Assembly (NCBI RefSeq): GCF_000142905.1
Contig: NW_013657669.1
Span: 412,708 to 476,707 of the forward strand
Direction of reading: 5' to 3'
Length of the DNA: 64,000 nt
Source of the DNA: Thecamonas trahens ATCC 50062
Taxonomy: Eukaryota; Apusozoa; Apusomonadida; Apusomonadidae
Made by a program: the position numbers and the translations under genes. Shown piece after piece: positions 48,327-58,223 of this stretch (positions are counted from its first letter, which is position 1; every line of letters starts with the position of its first letter). The notes below the pieces were generated by a model that ran no database searches, had not been told where the DNA came from, and worked only from the letters and a program-made list of their open reading frames with translations.

Positions 48327-49658
48327 ATGTCATCGACAAGAGGCAGGGAGAGGACGATCCGCCATGCGGCCGTGGTGGTCATGGGCGATGTGGGCCACTC
48401 GCCACGGATGCAGTATCACGCGTGCTCGCTAGCGCAGCTGCCGTCGTCGCCGAGAGTCTCGCTGGTCGGCTACGCCGAGAGCCCGCTGCCTGCCGCTGTA
48501 GCGGCGGTGACCGACACGGTGGCGCTGGGCGTCTTCCCGCGACTCCCACGGTGGCTCTTCCCGCTCTACGCCCCGTTCAAGGTGGTATACATGGCGTGGG
48601 TCCTCTTCTACGCCCTTGCCTTCCGCCTCGCCTCGCCCCCGGACATCCTCCTTGTCCAGAACCCGCCCTCGGTTCCTGTTCTCGCCGTCTGCTGGCTCTA
48701 CACTGCCCTCATCGCCCGCTCCTGCCGCCTCGTCGTCGACTGGCACAACTTTGGCTACACTATCCTCGCCTACTCGCTGCCGCGCCCGCTGCGATGGGTC
48801 GCCTCGCTCGCTGCGGCCTACGAGCGCTTCTTTGGCTCGCGCGCCTCGGCGCATCTCGCCGTCACCCGCGCCATGGCCGCATGGCTCGAGGCAAACTGGG
48901 GCATCGCGCCTGTTGTCCTGTACGACCGCCCGCCTAACCAGTTTGTCCGCCTCTCTCCTGACGAGCGCCTCGCCTTTATCGCCCGCCTCCCAGAGCTCAT
49001 CGATGGCTTTGACCCGGCCGCCGCCGCCCTCCTCGCTCCCAACCGCCCGGCCTTTCTCGTCTCGTCCACCTCGTGGACACCCGACGAGGACTTTTCCATC
49101 CTCCTCGAGGCCATGGTCGCCTACAATGCGCTGGTGGAGGCCCAGAACCCAGACTCGGCCCGTGCTCTCCCGGATGTTGTCCTGGTCATCACCGGCCGTG
49201 GCCCGCTCAAGGCCCACTACGAAGCCGCCATCGCCGACCTCGGCCTCGCCCACGTCTCCATCTTCACCGCATTTCTCCCCATCGCCGACTACCCGCGCAT
49301 CCTCGGCGCCGCAGATCTCGGCATATCTCTCCACACCAGCTCGTCCGGCCTCGACCTGCCCATCAAGATCATCGACGCCTTTGGCGCCGGCCTCCCCGTC
49401 GCCGCCGTCAACTTTCCCTGCCTCCACGAGCTCGTCGTCGACGGCTACAACGGCGTCGTCTTTGACTCGGCACCGGACCTCGCTGCCGCGCTCTCGGGCC
49501 TCTTTGCCGGCTTCCCGCGCTCGACCAAGGCGCTGGAGAACCTCGCCGACGGCGCCGCTGCCTTTCAGTCGCTGCGGTGGGACGAGAACTGGAACACGGT
49601 TGCCCGCCCGCTGATGGTCGGCAACGACGCCCCGGTCGTGTATCGCAAGCGCGAGTAG
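48327..49658 (+). CDS. ALG1: ALG1, chitobiosyldiphosphodolichol beta-mannosyltransferase
   Basis: 443 residues (human ALG1 464). GDVGHSPRMQYHACSLA near the N terminus is the ALG1 hallmark, and VDWHNFGYTIL is also family-specific. The GT-B C-terminal half carries the GISLHTSSSGLDLPIKIIDAFGAGLPV nucleotide-sugar region. The enzyme adds the first mannose from GDP-Man to GlcNAc2-PP-dolichol on the cytosolic face of the ER. A hydrophobic segment (about 78-100) is the probable membrane association. The stop lies 33 bp from the convergent ABCG gene. Confidence 0.94.
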   Translation: MSSTRGRERTIRHAAVVVMGDVGHSPRMQYHACSLAQLPSSPRVSLVGYAESPLPAAVAAVTDTVALGVFPRLPRWLFPLYAPFKVVYMAWVLFYALAFRLASPPDILLVQNPPSVPVLAVCWLYTALIARSCRLVVDWHNFGYTILAYSLPRPLRWVASLAAAYERFFGSRASAHLAVTRAMAAWLEANWGIAPVVLYDRPPNQFVRLSPDERLAFIARLPELIDGFDPAAAALLAPNRPAFLVSSTSWTPDEDFSILLEAMVAYNALVEAQNPDSARALPDVVLVITGRGPLKAHYEAAIADLGLAHVSIFTAFLPIADYPRILGAADLGISLHTSSSGLDLPIKIIDAFGAGLPVAAVNFPCLHELVVDGYNGVVFDSAPDLAAALSGLFAGFPRSTKALENLADGAAAFQSLRWDENWNTVARPLMVGNDAPVVYRKRE

Positions 49659-49691
49659 TAGCTGCGCTCCCGCTGTGTTTAGGTTGTTGCT

Positions 49692-51778
49692 TTACCGCTT
49701 GCGCGAGGCGTTGAGGGCGAGGTAGGAAAGGATGAGGAAGAGAGCCATGAAGACGCCGAGGATGCCCGAGTTGAAACCGATGTTTCCGTCCTCCTCGGCC
49801 TCGAACAGGTCAAGGACGGCCTGCCCGTTGGGAACAGGGCAGGTACCGTTGATGGCCTCGGAGGCGTCGCAGGTAAAGGTGAGGCCCTTGAGCTCGTTGA
49901 TGAGCACGCCGTTAAAGGCGTACTTCATGAACGAAAAGTAGCGCAGCCAGCGGATGCCGACCCAGATCGACTCGGGCTTGACGAGGAACGAGGCAAAGAG
50001 GGTCGACGGGAGGACAATGCCCGGAGCAAGCGCGTTGGCGGCATCCGAATCGCCGGTCGCCGCAGAGAGGAGGAGACCGAGCCAAGTGCCAAAGAGCGAG
50101 AGCTGGTATGCAAAGCCGGTAAAGATAAGGAACTTGTCGAGCTCGGCCTGCAAGCCGACCATAAAGTAGACCTGGAAGACGTACAGGGCGATGTAGGCGG
50201 CCTGGAACGGCAGATCGGCGATGACCTTGGCGGCGAGGTACGTGACGGTGCTGTAGAGGCCGTCCTGTGACTCGCGCATGAACACCGCCCGCTCTGGGAT
50301 GAACAGCGTCACTGCCGCATGCATACCAGAGAAGACAAGCATGATGGTGACGAGGAAGATGAGGCCGGCGCGGTCGAGACCACCAGTCTGTCCGCGGTCG
50401 ATCTGGTACCAGATGGCAGCAATGAGGAAGCCGAGAATGATCATCTGTCCGGCGCGGGCCCAAGAGGCCTGCTTGTTGCGGACCTGGAGCATGATGTTGC
50501 GCTTGACGAGCTGCGCGAGCTTGACGATCGGCGACGGGCGGTGGCCCTTAAACTCGTCGAGTTGGAGCGATCCAGCCTGCGAGAGCGAGGCCGACGACGA
50601 GTCCGGGAGGCCCATGCCGGCTGCGCGCGCCGCGGCAGTGATGGCCTGGATGCGCGCGAGCGACGAGGAGGCCGAGGTAGACGCCGACGACGAGCCGCTG
50701 TGAGCCGTCTCGTCGTCGCCCGGCACCAGCGCCGTGCGTGAGAGGAGCTCGATGATAAAGTCAGCCGGGTTGAGTCCGCGCGGGCATTCGTAGCCGACGT
50801 CCCCAGGAAGGGGAGGAGGCCGGTGACCTTGCCCGAGTACGCGACCTGGCCGCCGGCAAGTGCCATGACGTTGTCGAAGATGTGCAGCATCTCGTTGGAG
50901 GCCTGCGAAATCGAGGCCAGGATGGTCATGTTGTTCTTCTTGGCGAGCTTGCGGAGGTTGACGATGACGGTCTCGGCAGTGGCGGCGTCGAGGCCTGCGG
51001 TGGGATCGTCGACGTACAGGATCTGCGGAGCGGTGATGAGCGACTGGGCAATGTTGGCCCGCTTCCGCTCGCCACCGGAGAGGCCGCGCTTGAGGCCCGG
51101 GACGCCGACGAGGGTGTCGCCGACCTTGGCGATGCCAAGGGAGTTGAGAACTGACTCGACGCGTGCGCCCCGATCCTCGGCCGACATGGTCGACGGGAGC
51201 GAGAGACGGGCGAGGAAGTGCAGGTTCTCGCGTGGCGTCGAGTCGGAGAGCATGATGTCTTCCTGCTGGACATAGCCCGAGATGGCCATGACGTCCGACG
51301 GATCAAGCTCCATGCCGTTGTACAGCACCGAGCCGGACGACTCGAGCGCCGACGGAAGACGACCGGCGAGGACGTCGAGGAGGAGCGACTTGCCCGACGA
51401 CGACGGGCCGAGGAGCATGGTGAGCTCGCCCGGAACAAGCTTCAGCGAGACATTGTCGAGGAGGACGATCTCATCCGTGCCAGGCCGGCCGCGGCACTTG
51501 TCAAGCAGCGACTTTTTGGCCGGGACCTTGACGGTGATGTTGGAGGCCTCGATGATGACACCGGCGGCACCGCCCGACTCGGCGTCGTAGCCGTAGCCGG
51601 CGGAGTCGGTCGATGAGGGTGAGCTTGATGACGACGACGAGGCCGATGAATCTGTTGACGAGACAGAGGTTGCGGTGTCGAGCGCAATGGCTCTGCTGGT
51701 GTAGCTTGACGACGACGTCGACGACTCTTGCTGCTCCATGACTACGCCGGCAGCGGACGGGGTGATACGAATGGGCAT
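49692..51778 (-). CDS. ABCG half-transporter A (LSGGE intact, degenerate Walker B and H-loop; 1-base break)
   Basis: NBD then six-TM order, typical of ABCG. Walker A is LLGPSSSGKS, the Q-loop GYVQQEDIML, the signature GLSGGERKRANI. Walker B is ILYVDDPTAGLD, with Asp instead of the catalytic Glu, and the H-loop reads ASISQAS where ABCG proteins have TIHQPS, so the switch His is Ser. At 50801-50804 the frame breaks: adding one C on the plus strand (a fifth G in CTGGGG on the gene strand) continues YECPRGLNPADFIIELL into the TMD frame, giving about 695 residues. The TM domain contains six helices and the extracytosolic loop with Cys (FTCDASEAINGTCPVPN). It sits head-to-head with the second ABCG gene. 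Confidence 0.88.
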
Positions 51779-52258
51779 AGATTTGCCTGTCTACAGCGCG
51801 ATCGCACGAGAGAGGATGTTGCAACTACGTACAAGGCAAGCACGAGCGAGTGCGCTGTGTTTTATCGCGCGCGGCGTACGCGTCGTGGCAATCTGGCCGA
51901 AAATCGCCGGTGCGGCGGTCCGCTATTCGCCGACTTGGCCGCTCCTCACTCTTAGCCGTCTCTCTCACCATAGACTCTCTGCAAGACCGCATACGCTGGT
52001 AAGTACGTACAAAGCAGTATGTGCTATCTAGGCGGGAGAAGATAATGCATGTAGGGTCATGCGTAGCACCTGTGGGGGCCGCCGACATATTTCGCCGAGT
52101 AGTGCCGCAAGCTCACTCCAATCAACTCAATGTGCACAACTTGAAACCGTCAAAACCTCAACTATGTGGAGCTGCAAGTCCCGCGCCGTGCGGGGCATAC
52201 CGCAATCGCTTGTGTGTGACCGAGTACCCACAAGCCAAGACTCTTCTTTTTATACATC
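51779..52258. promoter_or_regulatory. Shared promoter region of the ABCG pair
   Basis: 480 bp between the two ABCG starts, noticeably less GC-rich than neighbouring sequence. A TTTTTATACATC stretch lies immediately before the right-hand ATG. No repeats are present, unlike other divergent regions in the window. Confidence 0.55.
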
Positions 52259-54202
52259 ATGTCCAACTCGGTACCGGAATCGTCATCGATGCCGACATCT
52301 TCGTCGGCATCCAACTTGACACCTTCCGACTCGTACACGTTTGTGACAGCTGGGCCGAGCGATGAGAGCGACGAGGAGATCGTGCTCGAGTTTAACAACA
52401 TCAAGGTGTGGGTGGAGAACTTCAAGGCGACCAAGGCCGATGGCTCGACCGAGGTCATCAAGCGGCGCGACATTCTCCGCGGCGTGTCAGGCAAGGTCGA
52501 GTCGGGCCAGATGACGATGCTGATGGGGGCGAGTGGGGCGGGCAAGACCACGCTGTTCAACGTCCTTGCCGGGCGGGCGCACACGGTCGAGTCCTCGGGC
52601 TCGATCTTGGTCAATGGAAAGCACTTTGGCCTCGCCGAGTTCCAGGAGATCTCGGCGTACGTGACGCAGGACGCGACGTTCCTCAACTCGATGACACCGG
52701 ACGACATTCTGGGCTTCCGCGCCAACATGCTCCTTCCGTACTCGATGTCTGCCGAGGAAAAGCAGGCACGGGTTGACGACGTCATCGAGCTGCTCGGCCT
52801 GGAGGAGGTGCGCAACGTGCGGCTCGGCGAGCCGGGCGTCTCAGCGCGTGGCCTCAACTTTGTCCAGCGCAAGAAGCTCAACATCGCGGCAGCGCTGCTG
52901 GTCAAGCCGCGGATCCTGTTTGTGGACGAGCCGACGACCGGCCTGGACGCCGCGATGGCCAAGTCGGTCATGCTCTCGCTGCAGCGGGTGGCCAACTCGC
53001 GGAAGCTCGTCGTCTTCTGCACCATTCATCAGCCGTCGGTCTTTGTGTACAACCTCTTTGACCAGGCGCTCATCATGGCGCTGGGACAGATTGCGTACTC
53101 GGGCTCGGTCGACAACATTGTGCCCCACCTCGACAAGCTCGGCTACGAGTGCGACGAGTTCAAGAACCCAGCGGACCACGTGATCCAGGTGCTCGACTCG
53201 CGTGACGGCGACGAGAAGCGGGTTCAGAAGCTTATCGATGCATACCACGCCGACGCCTCGTCGTCGTCGTCGTATGCCGGGCCCAGCGAAGTTGTTGCCG
53301 AGATCAACGACGACGGTGCGCCGATGACGCTTCCGTGGTACGGGCGGATGTATCAGCTGACGAAGCGTGCGCTCAAGGTGACGCTGTACAACGACAAGGC
53401 GCTCAAGGCGTCTGTGGGCCAGGCCATTGTCTTTGGCATCCTCATCGGCATCATCTACTCGCTCGACAACTCACAGGCCGGCGCGACTGATCGCGTCGGG
53501 CTGCTCTTCCTCACCACGACCAACGCAATCTTCCTCTCGCTGCAGGGCTCGGTCTTTGTGCTCATCGCCGAGCGTGCGGTCTTCCTCCGCGAGGTGGCTG
53601 ACGGCATCTACTCGATGCCTGCCTACCTGGTGAGCAAGGTGGCGTCGGATCTTCCGTTCCAGGTCCTGTACCAGTTCCTCTTCTCGGTCATCGTCTACTT
53701 TACCACCGGCCTGCAGCAGTCGCTCGGTCGGTTCCTCATCTTTGTTCTTGTCCAGTCGCTCGTGGCACTCGTCGGCTCGAACCTCGGCCTCGTCCTTTCG
53801 GCCTTTACCGGCGACGCGGCGACGTCGACCGCGCTCGCGCCGGTCATCATCGTTCCGTCGATGATGACGGCCGGTGTGCTCATCTCGACTGAGGCCATCC
53901 CGGTCTTCCTCCGCTGGCTCAAGCACGTCTCGATCCTCCGCTACGCCTTTACCGCCCTCCTCCTCAACGAGGCCGAGGACGCGCTCGTCTTCCATTGCAC
54001 GCCCGAGCTGCAGCTGCCCAACGGCCTCTGCCCCATCAACACTGGCAACGAGCTCATCGCCCAGCGCAATGCCAACCAGGAGCCGACCGGCATCTGGTCG
54101 CGGGTCTTTATCCTCGTCGGCTATTACGTCTTTACCGTCGTTGTTGCCTACCTCGGCCTCCTCTTCTCTGTCCGCAACCAGCGGAAGACCAAGCGGTCCT
54201 GA
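52259..54202 (+). CDS. ABCG half-transporter B (intact Walker B/H-loop, lost signature)
   Basis: 647 residues, NBD (about 40-290) then six TMs. Walker A LMGASGAGKTT, Walker B ILFVDEPTTGLD and H-loop CTIHQPS are intact. The signature region that should read like GLSGGERKR is instead GLNFVQRKKLNI (about 198-210), so the ABC signature is lost. ABCG proteins of this length work only as dimers exporting lipids or hydrophobic compounds. Combined with the neighbouring half-transporter, one complete and one dead ATP site can form. The extracytosolic loop before the last TM holds a Cys pair (FHCTPELQLPNGLCPIN). Confidence 0.92.
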   Translation: MSNSVPESSSMPTSSSASNLTPSDSYTFVTAGPSDESDEEIVLEFNNIKVWVENFKATKADGSTEVIKRRDILRGVSGKVESGQMTMLMGASGAGKTTLFNVLAGRAHTVESSGSILVNGKHFGLAEFQEISAYVTQDATFLNSMTPDDILGFRANMLLPYSMSAEEKQARVDDVIELLGLEEVRNVRLGEPGVSARGLNFVQRKKLNIAAALLVKPRILFVDEPTTGLDAAMAKSVMLSLQRVANSRKLVVFCTIHQPSVFVYNLFDQALIMALGQIAYSGSVDNIVPHLDKLGYECDEFKNPADHVIQVLDSRDGDEKRVQKLIDAYHADASSSSSYAGPSEVVAEINDDGAPMTLPWYGRMYQLTKRALKVTLYNDKALKASVGQAIVFGILIGIIYSLDNSQAGATDRVGLLFLTTTNAIFLSLQGSVFVLIAERAVFLREVADGIYSMPAYLVSKVASDLPFQVLYQFLFSVIVYFTTGLQQSLGRFLIFVLVQSLVALVGSNLGLVLSAFTGDAATSTALAPVIIVPSMMTAGVLISTEAIPVFLRWLKHVSILRYAFTALLLNEAEDALVFHCTPELQLPNGLCPINTGNELIAQRNANQEPTGIWSRVFILVGYYVFTVVVAYLGLLFSVRNQRKTKRS

Positions 54203-54475
54203 GCGCTGCCCATCGGTACGGTTGTTGGGGCGCGTTGTTGCGCGCCGGAGTGCACTTCAAAAATGAATCACATCGCAGCACGGGCGGGAGGCTGTACACG
54301 AGCGCCACGCTCGCTAGGGTGGGAGAGCTCAGTTGCGGCGACATATGACTGCAGTGGGGCCTGGTGGTTGCTGCAGTGGGGCTTCACTGCTGGTCTTTGG
54401 TTTGACGACAACCAGAACTGCCGAGCCGCCGCACGAGTAATGTGATCTTCGGTTTTTCATTTTCGATCTAAAGGG
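54203..54475. other. Short convergent spacer
   Basis: 273 bp between two gene ends; unremarkable mixed sequence. No gene or RNA recognised. Confidence 0.5.
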
Positions 54476-55518
54476 TCAGCTCCGGTAAGACGCAGAGGAG
54501 AGGTAAGTGTAGGACGACGATGACGGTGACGAGAGCGAGGAAAGCGTACACCCGTTCAGGACCGCATGAGCGCGGTCAAGCTGGGCGTGATAGCCACCGG
54601 TCCGACGGCGGTAGTGCGAGTGAGCGAGAGCGACGCGGCCGATCTCCATGAGCTCGTAGACCTGGTGCGGCGCGAGCTGGGGCTCAACGTGGCGGTGGAT
54701 TGCTAGAGCGACGTCGGCGAGGCGGTCAACCATGTCAGGCGCATTAGTGGCGGCGTATGCCCACTCGCTGGTTGAGATGTTGTCGCCAAATGAGGCGCGA
54801 AAGGTAGCAATGGCAGTGAGGAGGACGGCGAGGAGGACGCTGATGACGGCCAGCCACGCGAGCTGCAGCCACGGCAGGCTCTGGCGGCAAGTGTAGCAGC
54901 AGCTTCCGAGACATACAGGTGGCGAGACGCTGCACGTGCTGGCCGAGGCGCAGCTGATGATGCCGTGGCAATGAGGGCCCATCCGGCCAGCAGTCCGAGC
55001 GCAGCGGCGGCACGGATTGTGTGCTGCAGCCACTGGGTCTTGCCGCGGGCGGCAAAGACTCGGCAGCAGGCGCAAGATGCCTCGGGCAGATCGCCGACAG
55101 CCTGCAGCTCGAGCGCAAACCGGTACCAGACGTGGCTGGTTACGGCGCGCGGCGCGTCTGCAAAGCGCAGGATGAGGGTGGCGGCACGGCGGGTATTGGC
55201 CACGGCAGCACGGTGGAGGGCGGCGGCGCGAGAAACTAGCAGCTGCGCAAGAAGCGCCGCGAACGAGAGGAGAGCAATGAGGACGATGCGCGGTAGGAAG
55301 AGCCAATCGTCGGCGCGCGCAGCCCAGTATGCGGGCGAGACCAGAACCCGGGTGTCCGCGCAAGCGGCGGCGTCAACAGGGGCACACAGCCGCTCAAACG
55401 CGTTGTCGTCGGCAAACGAGGAGAGAATAGCCAACGCGAGCTGGAGGCCGAGCACACCGAGCGCCAATCTCAGAACAAAGACCAGGCCTGCGGCGGATGG
55501 CACCGATGCGGCGTCCAT
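54476..55518 (-). CDS. Four-TM hypothetical protein (apparent 1-base break)
   Basis: No family recognised. From ATG 55518 the frame encodes TM1 (VFVLRLALGVLGLQLALAIL), TM2 (IVLIALLSFAALLAQLLV) and a third helix (AAAALGLLAGWALIA). Then the credible sequence moves to another frame: a Cys-rich stretch (CASASTCSVSPPVCLGSCC), TM4 (LAWLAVISVLLAVLLTAIA) and a soluble tail with AYAATNAPDMVDRLADVAL and LAPHQVYELMEIGRVALAH. One extra base in or near GGGCCC (54975-54980) would join the two frames. A 54-bp GTATGT...GCAG segment at the break is a multiple of three and would not repair it. Total length about 347 residues. Confidence 0.6.
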
Positions 55519-55657
55519 GGCGCGAGTGGAGAGTGAGAGCGAGAGCCGAGTGACCGGCACAGACCGCAACTCACCCGCCCTTCCCTGCTCACCAGCCAAG
55601 AGTCAGGTGGTCCCACACCCACTCGAGACCAAGCCTAAAGCCCGGCTACTGCTGCCG

Positions 55658-55703
<46 letters not shown>

Positions 55704-55947
55704 CGGCCGAGCCGAGTTGAGCCGAGTCGAGTCACGTCGGCCACATCCGCTGTCGTCACTCGAGTGGCGATGAGACATTCGCCGAGTCGCCTTCCCTCCC
55801 TCTCCCTCCGTCTCCTCCCCCCTTTCCGACTCGAGACGAGTCGAGGGATGAGCGGACGGACGGACGGACGGACGGGCACTCCACTGGCAGCGGTCACTGG
55901 CTGGCGAGGGAAGGAGAGGGAAGGAGGGCGTCGAGCAAGGTGGTCGC
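55519..55947. repeat. Divergent spacer with (CTGTCG)n hexamer
   Basis: Contains about eight CTGTCG/CTGTCGC-type units at about 55650-55700 and a short (GGAC)n run near 55855-55875. CT/GA-rich sequence fills the rest. The start of the right-hand gene may lie in this interval. Confidence 0.75.
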
Positions 55948-56585
55948 ATGGCTGCCAGTGGGGAGAAGAAGGATGTGAAGGTGGTGGGGGTGTGCTGGCG
56001 GTGGAGACGGTTGAGCTGCTGGACGAGGTGAGCGAGCACCTGGCGGTCATCGAGGCCGCGGGCAGCACTGCGAGGCTGATCGGTCAGTGGCTGGTTGGCG
56101 ACGATGCTGCGGTCTTTGACGAGGTCTTACCCGAGGCTAGCGGCCGGCATGCGGTGCGGCGGGCGCTGGCGTCGGCGGTGGCGGATGCCATGTCGACGCG
56201 CGAGCGGGTCGCCAACTTCGGAACCGCACTCGAGGCTGCCGGCATCGGCCCTGTAGCGCGCCGCGGCGCAGAGGCAGCGCTTCGCGCGCTCTACGCACTT
56301 CCGCCCGACTACGCGTGGCCGATGGGAAGCGAGCTGAGCCACCAAAGGTGGCGGCTCGATGTGGCTGAGATCGGCGGGCACAGCCTCCGCGCGCGTCCCC
56401 GGCGACACGCCTCGACGCGGTGCCGCCATTGTGGGAGGCCGCGACCATGCCGAATCCACGAGGGCGAGGATGATGCCACAGGGAAGGGGGCGAGAGCCCG
56501 CGGCGTGCGCAAGACGACGTCCAAGACTGCGGACAAGACCTCGTCGGCCGGGGTCCGGAAGGCGCTACGCTCCGGCCGACCATGA
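55948..56585 (+). CDS. Hypothetical alpha-helical protein, possible COMM-like domain (uncertain start)
   Basis: The credible coding part begins near ETVELLDEVSEHLAVIEAAG (about 56000) and continues as an all-helical region (VADAMSTRERVANFGTALEAAG) to RWRLDVAEIGGHSL, which faintly resembles the W-x-x-D-V strand of COMM domains. A Cys/His-rich spot (CRHCGRPRPCRIH) and a basic Lys/Thr tail finish it. The ATG at 55948 (MAASGEKKDVK) is in another frame and would connect if one G were added in the G5 run 55986-55990; otherwise the same-frame ATG at 55770 adds low-complexity sequence. The last 21 bp overlap the convergent transporter gene. Assignment is weak. Confidence 0.4.
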
Positions 56586-57880
56586 ATGAACATGCGCGGC
56601 CGACCATGCCCAGACCACTGCAACGGCCGAACAGGCAGCCGACGAGAGCCAGTGGAGCTGCACACCGCTCGGGGCGATGGCGAGTAGCGCAGTGTTGGCC
56701 AGCGAGCCAAAGCCCTTGGCTGACCGGCCGCCAACGGCGTCAATCCACGGCTTGACCGCGAGTTTGACCTCGGGCCGAGCCTGGACGTAGATGAGCTCTT
56801 TGGCGGGCGTGTTGAGTGCATACTTGCAGGTCTTGAGGACGACGACGGCGAAAGCGAGGGCGAGGACCGGTGAGCTCGCCAGGGCAACTGCCCACACCAC
56901 CGCCATGGCCACCAGCGGAAAGGCGAGGAGCGCCGTGCGGAGGCCGACCGCGCGGACAATCGGGCCGGGCCCGGCGAGCGAGACGGCCAGCGTGGCCACA
57001 TTGATGACGGTCCCTACGCTAGCCACAAATGCGGCCATTGCCGCGGGCGTCTCGTATGCCGCGCTCGCCGCCATCTTCATGCGGATGTCGATAAAAGGAC
57101 GAGGACGTCCGAGGCACACGAGATGATGGTCATGTGTGCAATGAACGAGCCGTAAGTGGCAAGCAGCTCGAGCGCGCCTGGGTTCCTTTTGCCTGCACCA
57201 GCAGCAGCAGCAGCGGCAGCGCGGGCGTGCGCCCTCCCGTCCTCCTCGGACGTCTCGGATGCGGTGTCGGAGGCGCGGAGCTCGTCGAGGTTCTCTGCGG
57301 CGAGCGATGCCGGCGATGCGGCGAGAGCGGCGAGCGCCGACGCAGTGCCGGCAATCGCTGCCGCGCCGCCAGCGGCTACCAGCACGCTTGGGCTTTGGTA
57401 GGCGTCTGCAAGGCAGGAGGCGGCGTACGATGCGGCGAGCGCACCGAGTTGCTGGGTGACGGTCAGGCGCGGGTAGACGACTAGCGCCTTTTCGGCGTGT
57501 ATGCCACATGAAATGCACGACCACATCATGGTGACTGTCAGCGAGCCGACCGATTCAATGAGGGCGTAGGCAGCGTAGGCAGCGGCGAGCGAGCCGGTGG
57601 CTGCGGCCGGGACGAGGACGAGAGCGAGAGCGGAGAAGATGGCGATCTGCGCAGCTGCGACGACGGCGACAAGGCGGGAGAGGGATAGCGACGAAACGCC
57701 GGTGTTGTACAGATGTAGTACCGGGAAGAGGAAGGCCATAGTGCAGAGCTTGGCCTGCGGCTCGCGGGTCACCCCGCCGTCGACGCCCATGAGGACGGCG
57801 ACCTTGAGAGGGCGGACGAGCCAGTACGCCGCCACCGTTCCCGCCAGCGCACCACCCCACAACACATACCGCCACTGCAT
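56565..57880 (-). CDS. TLC/NTT-type nucleotide (ATP/ADP) transporter-like protein (1-base break)
   Basis: About 438 residues and about ten to twelve hydrophobic helices. YWLVRPLKVAVLM near the N terminus and CKYALNTPAKELIYVQARPE with AVGGRSAKGFGSL near the C terminus match the conserved R-P-L-K, P-x-K-E-x-x-Y and G-x-R-x-x-K-x-x-G motifs of the ATP:ADP antiporter (TLC) family found in Rickettsia, Chlamydia, plastids and microsporidia. Two halves lie in different frames: one extra T in the TTTT of the gene strand (A-run 57093-57096) joins DVLVL to FIDIRMKMAASAAYETP. A cytosolic Ser/Ala-rich loop with E-N-L-D-E-L lies mid-protein. The substrate is inferred from family only. Confidence 0.65.
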
Positions 57881-58223
57881 GCTCACCTGACCTGAGCTGG
57901 TGGTGGATGGGGTTGGGTGGTGAGCTGGGAGAAGGCGAGGGCGAGAAGCAGATGGCGGCGAGGGCGGGACGGGGCGAGTTGGCGATGCGGTGCGATGTGG
58001 TGCGATGCGGTGCGATGTGGTGTGATCTGTGTGTGTATGTGTGTGTATGTGTGTGATCTGTGTGTGTATGTGTGTGTATGTGTGTATGTATGTATGTATG
58101 TATGTGTGTATGTATGTATGTGTATGTGTATGTGTGTGTGTGTGTGTGTATCTCCCTCCCCCTCCCCCCCCCCCCCCCCTCCCCCCCGCACAGATTCTCC
58201 TCCCACTCGTCTCCCACGTCACC
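57881..58223. repeat. Divergent region with (GT)n/(GTAT)n microsatellite
   Basis: GT/GTAT microsatellite at about 58020-58150 directly followed by a 16-C run (58164-58179), plus a (GTGCGAT)n tract near 57988-58020. It lies between the transporter start and the four-TM gene start. Confidence 0.92.

Noticed and set aside
54890-54943. 54-bp intron (GTATGT...GCAG) in the four-TM gene
   Set aside because: Its length is a multiple of three and it does not restore the frame; the flanking coding sequence favours a missing base instead.
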